Source: Amaranthus tricolor
Taxonomy: Eukaryota; Streptophyta; Magnoliopsida; Caryophyllales; Amaranthaceae
NCBI RefSeq assembly: GCF_026212465.1
Contig: NC_080060.1
Span: forward strand, 17,813,726-17,877,725
DNA: 64,000 bases
Direction: 5' to 3'
Positions 50,368 to 60,200 of this stretch are shown here, one piece after another (positions within the stretch are counted from its first letter, which is position 1; each line of letters begins with the position of its first letter). Both the position numbers and the translations under genes were made by a program. Below the pieces are notes generated by a model. That model searched no databases. It saw only the letters and a program-made list of their open reading frames with translations, and was not told the origin of the DNA.

Positions 50368-51654
50368 ATGGATGAGTATCATATGCCACGACCCGAGAGT
50401 CATGGGAATAGAGTCGAATCTGGGAACTCCCATGAGTCTGAGCGTACGGTCCCGTCACGTGAGGCATCTTATGCGCGATCTGAACCTACCGAGACCTCTA
50501 CACCTGTCGTTCCGACTGTTATCACAGTCGAACAGTTTGAGACTATGCTTAAGATGTTCTACACGCAGCAGCAAAAAAACCTGCTTCTACAAAAGCAAGT
50601 GCTTCAGACTCTTAACGATGGTTCTTCAAACGGTAGTTCTGGGCACGATCTAGGGGCGTCACAAGCGGAGAGTATTCAGAGGTTGGCCCCTAGGAAGTAT
50701 GACGGTCAGGGTCCTCCTACTAGACTAGACGATTGGATTCGAGAGATGGACAAGATATTCGCGATACTGAAGACTCTTGAGGATATGAGGGTAGACTTAG
50801 CGGTACATTACCTCACCGGTGACGCTGATACTTAGTGGGTCACCCATAGAGACGCTCTTTTACCAGTTTCTTCTGCCATTACATCGGAACATCCTTCTAC
50901 CGTACCTTCTCTTCCTTGGAGCTTGTTTGTGTCAGCACTCCGTGAAGAGTTTTTCCCTCTGCATCTTAAGCGGAAGATGTTCGATCAGTATTCTCGGCTT
51001 ACCCAGGGAACTCAGACCGTTCACCAGTACTACATTCGATTTATGGAATTAGCTAAGTACGTGGACGACATGAAGATCGGGGAGAGATTTAGGGCTCAGA
51101 AGTTCTTATCAGGATTGAGTCTGGATATCCGAGAACGTATGAGGAACTTGGGGCACGAACTTGTTAGAGATGTGTACCATGATGCATGTGAAGCTGAACG
51201 CCTATGGGATGAGCGGAAGGCCACTCAAGGGCTGAAGCGACGTAGGGAAGACACCCACGAGATATCACAGAGTGTTGGGGGTCAAAGATATTTAGCACCT
51301 AGTCAGTCACACCGGGAGCACCAATCTAGTTTTGGGAAATCGACATCGAGCACACCTCAGGATAGCAGAGTCACAGAATGTTTCCATTGTGGGAAGAAAG
51401 GGCACAAGAAGGCTGACTGCTTTACGCTTTTACGAGAGCAAGGATTGATGAGGACTTCTCAGGGTTCAGAGCAGAGACCGACCGGTAGTCATGCTAGTGT
51501 GGCTCAGGATAGACGGCAGGGTCGACCGCAAGCATCTCTTGGGCACGGTTCGCAGAGTCAGGGGTCTGCTATGGGAGGCTTTTCCAGATCTTCTATTGGT
51601 GCACCAGTCAGTGGCACCAGAGAGATGAAGCCGAGGTTACACCAGGAGTTGTGA
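50368..51654 (+). pseudogene. Gag of copy 2
   Basis: The same architecture as copy 1, with about the same residues. It shares the TAG (50833-50835) but keeps an open frame (FLSGLSLDIRERM) where copy 1 has TGA. A 28-nt deletion at about 51619 relative to copy 1 shifts the frame, so the protein ends early (REMKPRLHQEL) before the protease start. The CCHC knuckle (about 51380) is intact. Confidence 0.92.
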
Positions 51655-51883
51655 CGGGTACGTTCTTGTTCAACAACAAACCGGCATATGTTTTATTTGA
51701 TTCTACAGCATCTCATTCATTCGTTGCATCTCCTTAGTCTTTGTGAGTTAAGTTCGAGGATGAACTTCATTCTAAGTTAGGTGACATAGCTTTACAATAT
51801 GTATGTTAGCTAGATATTTGAATATGTGTGCTTGAGACCTTAGTTTGACTTCGAGGACGAAGTTTATTTCATGTTGGGTAGAA

Positions 51884-54164
51884 TGTAACATTCGGGAAAA
51901 TTAATATTTTAAGACGAGTAAGTTTAATAGAATTATCAGTGCGAGAATGACCTTACATACACATGACATACAATATTCTTAATTTAACTTCTTCTTTTCT
52001 TTTCCTTTTTCATAAAAAAAAATAAAAATAAAAAAACCCAAACCCTTCCTTCTTCTTTCTCACGCGAGGAACTCAAGAAAACCAGGCAACCATTTTTTTT
52101 TCTCCTCCCTTCCCTTTCGTATGAACCAGCAAGAACACCTTCCTCTTTCTCTCTCGCCGCCATACCCTTTGAAAATGGCAGATTTACACTGAAATTCTTC
52201 AACTAATAGTCGATGTCCTTCCCTTCACGATATTCCTCTTTAAATCTTTAAACCCTTATATCTCGAAATTTCTTTGAAGAAAACGTCAATGGCTGCGAGG
52301 GCATGACCGTTCTTCTTTCCTCTTATCTTCGAAGGACCTGCGTGCGAAATCAGTGAGTCCTTCTTCTCCCTTTTGTGATTTTCAAGGTAGATTATCTATA
52401 CTTCTACATTCTTGATTGTTTTGAGTAAATTATGGCTAATTGATATTTCTTGCTCCTTCCTCTGAAATTCGAAGCAACATCAATTATCTCTTCTTTGGTG
52501 TCTTCTCAAAACAGTCACAACAGGTGCAATCTCCTTCCTTATTCATTCCCATGACTTTCGAAAGACCCTAAACAACTCAAACCTTTCGATTTGCTTCTCA
52601 AAACAGGCGGTAATCAACACCTTGGGTGGGATTTCGAAATTTCGAACCCACTGTCTTCGAATTCTGCCAAAAATGATGAAACCAAATTCAATTTTGCTTC
52701 TGTTTTTAATTGAGCACCAAAATCCTTAATTTCGTCTCATTCTTCTGAATTCCATTTCATTATGATACCTATTATTAGTGCTGATCAAGATCTTGTAGCC
52801 TCATGAAAGTGATATGAAATTTCAAGAATTAGTATGTGTATGCTTGTTCATATTGAATTACATGGACTTGTGGGTTGAGATTAGATTAATGGATATGGAG
52901 ATTTAAGATTGGTTAAGAAACATTTGTTATTGATAAATATAGATCAAGGTGAAGATGAGAACTTATTGTGGATTATAATTTTAGTAGAAGACTACTCTAA
53001 TGATTTAATTTCCATTAGTTTAGTATTCTTGGATGTTTCTTTTGAATCTTATTGATTGAGGAGTTAAATGTTTAAATTGGTGTTAATTAGATGAATTAAT
53101 GGAGGATTATGGATGTGGTAAACCTAGAATGTTGAAAAATCTAGATATGGTTATGAACTTTACTTTATTATAATGTATTGAGGATTAGAACATGTACTGT
53201 TAAGATAAATAGGAATTCTAAAATATGACCTTAGTTTTAACTATAGTCATAGGAGGAGATGTAATAAGTTATGTGTTAGTAAAGTTGTATCGAACGCTCT
53301 TGAGTGATGTTATGATCTAGTTATTCTTCAGAAAACGATTTCTCTGCGCGCTCTTTCTAGTTGATAGCTGCGAATCGATCACGGCTCTTTGAAGCGTCGT
53401 CTTTGGTGAGTAGTAACAGTCCCTTAAAGGGTCTGGCCAGACTACTTTTTGTGTAAAACAGTTTTACTAAAGTTCTTTGAATTGGAAATTGTTGAGACAA
53501 ATGTTGTTGTGAATATTTATGCTGATATTATGATATGGTCAATGGATCGGGCTTGCGAGCTGGTCATTGACGGAGTTGAGGAACATTGTTCCCTGCTCCC
53601 TGTTTGAAGCGAATTTTCATTGAGATATTGACTAGCTTCACCCGAGAGTGACATAGCCTTAGAGCTATGGATGTTCCTCTCAACTAGACTCCCTGTGCGC
53701 ACATAGATCTAGGAAACTGATGTTACTTTTAAACCTATGATTTGAATTACTGTGTTTTGTTGTTTTGGATTGTTACTTCTTATTCAGTTTAATCTGAACT
53801 TCTGTTGTTTCCATCTTTTAGTTTGATTACAGATCGGAACCGGTCGGGAACGATGGGTAGCGGTGATTGAATAGTATTCCAAGGATGTATATTGAGTTGA
53901 GCACGTAGGAATTTGTGGATTTGTATTAGGATTTTGGATAAATGTAAATTTGATTTAGCTATGTTGGTTATATGGGACTTGTAGAGAACTGTATGATTAT
54001 CCTTTGTTTTAGTTAGATATTTGTTTTGAGATATAGCCGAGTTAGTTACGTTAATAGAGCTGGTGTCTCTTTACTCAAGTTTTAGAAGTGTGATTTCAGT
54101 TTCTTGGGATATAGACCCCGTGATGACCCTGTTTACCTAGTCAACGATAAGTCGGGTTGTTACA
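51884..54164 (+). repeat. LTR 3 of the tandem array
   Basis: 2281 bp, closest to LTR 2. It ends GGGTTGTTACA at 54164, followed by the target duplication TTCAA and the resumed FRS-like gene. Confidence 0.94.
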
Positions 54165-54731
54165 TTCAATGCTGAATCACTTCACATAAACCCATAATAT
54201 AAAACACCATTGCCAATTGATAAACATGTCGGTGAAGTCTATCCTAGAAATTTTTTTCTTCTTTTTTCAATATGAAGTTTATAAGTCTTGTTTCAAAACT
54301 TATATTCAAAATATTGACAAGATTGAAAGTGTGGAAAGTATAATTGTTTTGGACTCAATGGTAAGTAAGATGTACAAGGTGAAATTTATTCTGGGAAGTT
54401 CAATTGACGAATTGAAGGTAGATTGTGATTGCAAGTTATTTAAACGGATAGGAATATTATGTTCCCATGCGATTTGTGTTATGAGTGCAAGACAAATAGC
54501 ACAAATACCAAAGAAATATGTTTTAGATCGTTGGACGAAGCTAGCATTAAAGAAGCCTATTTTTAATTTGCATGGGAATCTGATTGAAGAGAGCAAAAAG
54601 TGTAACAACATGGGGAAGTTGTTGGGGGAAGTTTGGTGTGAAATTTTCAATTGTGTAGGTTTAGCTCAAAGGAGTGAGAGTGATTTACAATCACTTTTAC
54701 AAAACCTAAATGATATTAGTAGAAAATTGTA
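54165..54731 (+). pseudogene. FAR1-related gene, 3' part with SWIM zinc finger
   Basis: It rejoins the frame of 43735 (AAG CTC AA|T GCT GAA), has a stop after LHINP, then PLPIDKHVGEVYPRN. After a frame change near 54260 comes the C-terminal region FQYEVYKSCFKTYI with the SWIM finger CDCKLFKRIGILCSHAICV (Cys-x-Cys...Cys-x-His) and YVLDRWTKLALKKPI, a FAR1-family hallmark. Homologous sequence may continue to about 54950 past the TAG at 54730-54732. Confidence 0.9.
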
Positions 54732-55144
54732 GGAAATTGATGATGTGAGAGTGGACATTACTAAAGAGTAACAAATCGAATTATTAGTAGGCACAAGTTC
54801 ATCTTCGACAATGGAAATACAAAACCTAATCCAATCAAAGAATAAAGGAAAAAGGCAAAGAATAATTGGGGAATAGGAACAAAATATTAAGCAAAGCAAG
54901 AAGCCCAAAAGAAAGTGCAAAACTATTGGTAAATTTGATTATGTATGAAATATACCCCACTTAAGGTATGAAAAATATAATTTTCTTATACTTTAATGTA
55001 TCCTCATTAATAATTTGATTATGTAAATGAAAGTGCAAAATTTTTGTTATGCAGAAAATTTGATGCTGAAAATGAAGAGATTATTAAGATGACAATTTAT
55101 TTAGTAGTTTGAAAGTTTTGAATATACTATTCTGTTGTAATTTG
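54732..55144. other. 3' flank of the FRS-like gene
   Basis: A lysine-rich frame to about 54950 looks like the end of the FRS-like protein (nuclear-signal-like tail, RKCKTIG...). The rest is AT-rich 3' UTR-like DNA. Confidence 0.4.
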
Positions 55145-55451
55145 ATACTATGTTATGATTATGATTAAAGTTTACTATAACTATGTATAGTTACTGTCTT
55201 CTCTTTTGTAAGTTTGAAAAATCTTTGTTGCAAAAGTTAATGCTACTATGTTATTCGAAAAAGATACTATGTTATGATTAAAGGTTACTATGACTATGTA
55301 TAGTAACTGTCTTCTCTTTTGTAAGATTGAAAAAATCTTTGTTGCAAAAGTTAATGCTACTATGTTATTAGAAAAAGATACTACGTTATGATTAAAGGTT
55401 ACATCACTATGCATAGTTACTGTCTTCTTTTTTTAATTTTGGAAAATTTTT
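55145..55451 (+). repeat. Tandem repeat, ~117 bp unit, 2.6 copies
   Basis: Units start 'atactatgttatgattaa' at about 55145, 55264 and 55378. Each contains 'actgtcttctcttttgtaag' and 'ctttgttgcaaaagttaatg'. The third copy is cut off by the CACTA terminus at 55452. Confidence 0.88.
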
Positions 55452-56621
55452 CAATAGTGGAAAAAAACATATCTGCTGCGTGTCATTTGCTGCGGTTTTC
55501 CATAGACGCAGCATTAAATAGCAAAATAAAAAAGCCAAAAAAAAAATATAATACAAATGCTGCGGTTCACCTAATGCCCGCAGCATATAAGCACTTATAT
55601 GTTGCGGTTTTAGTAAGCCCGCAGCATAAAAGCACTTATATGATGCGGTTTATTTGAGCCCGCAGCAATTAATTTCTTTAATACTGCGGTTCTGTTTTAC
55701 CCGCAGCAAATAACCGTTTTTAAAATGCGCCTTTATGTTCTAATTCATAAACCCTATTCAAACCTACTGTACTACGCACGACTATTTCATTGACTACCTT
55801 CTTGTTCAAGCTAAGCTTCAATTTTCTTCAAACCCACAAAATTTGTTCATAATCCCTCATCTTTTTCTTCAAGCTATACTTTTTTTCTTACCCACGACAT
55901 TAAACCTACGAAATTTAACCCAAGCACGACTGAGGCATTGCAATTTTCGTTTCTTCAAGTTCTTGCATTAGTTCTTCACTATTTAAGTTCTTTTAAGGTA
56001 TAATTTCTCTCTTTTGTTTCTTCAACCTTTAGTTCTTGATGTTTTTATAGTATTTTAGGGCTTAATTCTTTAAATTGTACTAATTTTTTTTTTTGTTTTT
56101 CATTGTAGGTTACTATACCCAATTGTAGAGCACACCATTATCCTTCTCCATCTTTGTTTAAGTTCTTCAACCCACTATTGTTGCTTTTCCTTCAAAAACC
56201 CACGAAATAAGCGCTAAGGTTGTTCTTCTTCAAGGTATAAATTTTTCATTCTTTGTTTAAGTTCTTCAAGAATAGCTTCATTGTGATTTAATAGCTTCAA
56301 GAATAATTTTAATTAATTAGGATTTTTAGGGTAGATTGAATGTGAATAATTTACTTATGTATATATGTAGTTTTATATTTGAATGTGAATAATTTACTTA
56401 TTTATGTTAGTTTCTTATTATTTTGATGTATGTGTATTTGATTAAAGAAAATGACTTTTTTTTGGTTATATATGTTTTGTCATAAAAATATGTTTTTGGT
56501 TATATATGGTTAAATAGGGTTAATTTGGTTTAATTATATATGTTAAAAGTTGTGTATTAATTTTGTTTTGAATTAATTAAGCACACTAATTAGGATGACA
56601 AAAGATCGTTCTTGGATGTAT
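55452..56621 (+). mobile_element. CACTA element, 5' part up to the transposase start
   Basis: It starts CAATAGTGGAAAAAAAC, a one-base variant of the family terminus CACTAGTGG, followed by the subterminal 'gctgcggtttt'/'aacccgcagca' repeats (55480-55710). A spliced-leader-like C/T-rich region comes next (55740-56260), with text shared with the 27268-28887 element (for example 'gtagattgaatgtgaataat' near 56330). It ends at the transposase start codon 56595, then is interrupted at 56622 by another element of the same family. Confidence 0.85.
56595..56621 (+). pseudogene. First nine codons of a CACTA transposase
   Basis: The plus strand reads MTKDRSWMY, the typical start of plant CACTA transposases (DRSWMY just after Met), and is then broken by a CACTA terminus. 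The remainder, if kept, should lie beyond the window after the second element's right end. Confidence 0.7.
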
Positions 56622-57000
56622 CACTAGTGGAAAAAACCTCTTTTGCTGCGGTTTTTTTGCCATTATTTGCTGCGGTTTTGGCCCCCAGCAATAGTGATAA
56701 CAGCAAATGTCCTACTTTAAATGCTGCAGTTCAAAACCGCAGCAAATAAGGGCATTATTTGCTGCGGTCATGGGCAAAAACCGCAGCAAATAATGAGGGT
56801 TATTTGCTGCGGTCAAGGGCAAAAACCGCAGCAAATAGCTCTTTTTTTTTTTTTTCTTTTTTTTCGTTTTATACTTATAATAATGCAATAATAATACAAT
56901 GTAATAACAGTGATTAATCCAATGATAATCACAGATAATCAACATTAATCTCTTTGTAATAATAAACTCTCGCTCGTATATATAATATAATATTATGTAC

Positions 57001-57186
<186 letters not shown>

Positions 57187-57226
57187 CATTAAAGTATAAA
57201 AAATAATCTATACTGATTACAATTTA

Positions 57227-60200
57227 TCAAGGACAAATATTAGCAAGATACGCGGCAATCTTGTCTTTTAATTCGCGCATCTCTTCACTTCTCAAAGGGC
57301 GTGTTTCCCTCGGAATGTCGTTTAAAACCTATATATAATATTAAAATAAAAGATAAATATACAAATAAACATATTAGATTTTAACAATAATATATTTAAT
57401 TAAGAACGTAACAAATACTTACGGCATCTATATTTTCGACTCCAAAGTCCTTCACGGAATTTATAATATCGTCCATATACTTCAGTGCGTAGTAGCCGCA
57501 GTCAACGGAAGAAGAAGGTTGTTGAAATCACTAAGAGAAAATAGATGTTAGTGTCAAAAACGGTTAAAAACGCATAAAATCGCAACTTAACACGTAAATT
57601 CTAGAATATGACTATGATTTTCAATTCTAACAACTTCTACACAATAATATATACCAAATAGTGTTGTGTGCCTAGTTTCGTGCAAAACAAACAAAGTTTG
57701 AGCTACTTTACGCGCGAAATTGACAAAAACGCTAAAAAACCCTTAAAATCACAACTTATCACCTAATTTCTAGCATATGACTATTATTTTCAATTCTAAC
57801 CATTTCAAACCAATAATATATGCCAAATAGTGTTGTGTGCCAAGTTTCGTGCATAACAAACCATGTTTGACCTACTTTACGCGCGAAATTGACAAAAACG
57901 CTTAAAAACCCTTAAAATCGCAACTTAACTTCTAATTTCTAGCATATGAATATTATTATCAATTCTAACCATTTCAACACAATAATATATGCCAAATAGT
58001 GTTGTGCCAAGTTTCGTGCATAACAAACCATGTTTGACCTACTTTACGCGCGAAATTGACACAGCAGCAAACTAGTGACCAGACCACCTTGCACGACACG
58101 TGGAGACCAAACCTATGCATCCAGGACCTAGGCTAAAGTGGAAATGGAATCTTGGTACTTGCATCTAGCTATCAAGGTCCTAAAACCATTCTAACAATCC
58201 TCGTGGACTCCTAGAAGCTGAACTGAAGGAGGGCTGCTCGACAGTTTGCTAGATCAGAATTTTGTTTAAGTGATTGTGGTTGTTTCGTGTTCTTTTCATG
58301 ATCATTTGTAGTTTTTGACTGTGTCATTAATCAAAGCTTACGCAAAACATTAATCCTTGCATAACCAAGGCCTTAATCAGCCCCGGTTTCGCATCAAAAC
58401 CAAGTTTGAGTACTTTACGCGCAAAATTGAAAAAAACCCTTAAAAACCCATAAAATCGCAACTTAACTTCTAATTTCTAGCATATGGCTATTATTTTCAA
58501 TTCTAACCATTTCAACACAATAATATATTCCAAATAGTGTTGTGTGCCAAGTTTCGTGCATAAAAAACAAAGTTTTAGCTACTTTACGCGCAAAATTGAC
58601 TAAAACGCTTAAAAACCCTTAAAATCCAACTTAACTTCTAATTTCTATCATATGACTATTATTTTAAATTCTAACCATTTCAACACAATAATAAAGGCCA
58701 AATAGTGTTGTGTGCCAAGTTTCGTGCATAACAAACCATGTTTGACCTATTTTACACGCGAAATTGACAAAAACGCTTAAAAACCCTTAAAATCGCAACT
58801 TAACTTCTAATTTCTAGCATATGACTATTATTATCAATTCTAACCATTTCGACACAATAATATATGCCAAATGGTGTTGTGTGCCAAGTTTCGTGCATAA
58901 CAAACCATGTTTGACCTACTTTACGCGCGAAATTGACACAGCAGCAAACTAGTGACCAGACCACCTTGCACGACACGTGGAGACCAAACCTATGCATCCA
59001 GGACCTAGGCTAAAGTGGAAATGGAATCTTAGTACTTGGATCTAGGTTTCAAGGTCCTAAAACCATTCTAACATTCCCCGTGGACTCCTAGAAGCTGAGC
59101 TGAAGGAGGGCTGCTCGACAGTTTGCTAGATCAGAATTTTGTTTAAGTGTTTGTGGTTGTTTCGTGTTCTTTTCATGATCATTTGTAGTTTTTGACTGTG
59201 TCATTAATCAAAGCTTACGCAGAACAGTAATGCTTGCATAACCAAGGCCTTAATCAGCCCCGGTTTCGCATCAAAACCAAGTTTGAGTACTTTACACGCG
59301 AAATTGAAAAAAACGCTTTAAAACCCTTAGAATCGCAACCTAATTCTAATTTCTAGCATATGACTATTATTTTCAATTCTAACCATTTCAACACAATAAT
59401 ATATGCCAAATGGTGTTGTGTGCCAAGTTTCGTGCATAACAAACCATGTTTGACCTACTTTACGCGCGAAATTGACAAAAACGCTAAAAAACCCTTAAAA
59501 TCGCAACTTAACTTCTAATTTCTAGCATATGACTATTATTATCAATTTTAACAATTTCAACACAATAATATATGTCAAATAGTGTTGTGTGCCAAGTTTC
59601 TTGCATAACAAACCAAGTTAAACCTACTTTACGCGCGAAATTGACAAAAACGCTTAAAAACCCTTAAAATCGCAACTTAACACCTAATTTCTAGCATCTG
59701 ACTATTATTTTCAATTCTAACCATTTCAACACAATAATATATGCCAAATAGTCTTGTGTGCGAAGTTTCGTCCATAACAAACCAATTTTGACCTACTTTA
59801 CGCACGAAATTGACAAAAACGCTTAAAAACGTATAAAATCGAATTTGTGTACCTTTCTTGCTATCCATTTTGGAAATGTGGCTCTGGATGTAGATCCCAT
59901 TTGTCCACGCGCTCTTTTCATTGCGCTGAAACGCATGGGAAAAGTAATACTATTTATATATATATATAACACTTAATTAAATCAAATTGGTAAAATAATT
60001 AATATTACGTACGCATTCAACAACGCTTTGAATCTTGTGTTGCGAAGTGGGCTTTGAGGTTTTTTTAATCAGTCGAAGACGTGCACAGTGTTCGTTAAAG
60101 GACAAATGATCAAAAGTATCCAATGCAGACTACAAACACAAATTTAAAATCAACAAATTAGAGATTAGGTGACTTTAAAAATCAAAAGATAAGTTCAATT

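Larger units (their letters stand above)
43736..54164 (+). mobile_element. Gag-only LTR retrotransposon in tandem array (LTR-gag-LTR-gag-LTR)
   Basis: Three LTRs of ~2.28 kb (43736-46029, 47831-50110, 51884-54164), each TGTAACATTC...GGGTTGTTACA, alternate with two ~1.8-kb internal regions. Each internal region has primer site TGGTATCAGAGC, gag, the first few residues of a protease, and a purine-poor end 'catgttgggtagaa'. No RT or integrase is present, fitting a TR-GAG type non-autonomous Gypsy derivative. The array splits the FRS-like gene, flanked by CTCAA (43731-43735) and TTCAA (54165-54169), a 5-bp target duplication with one change. Confidence 0.94.

Noticed and set aside
58800..58997. 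Minus-strand frames in the intron repeat (also 59677-59868)
   Set aside because: Translations of the ~168-bp monomer. The repeated peptide is a by-product of the tandem array.
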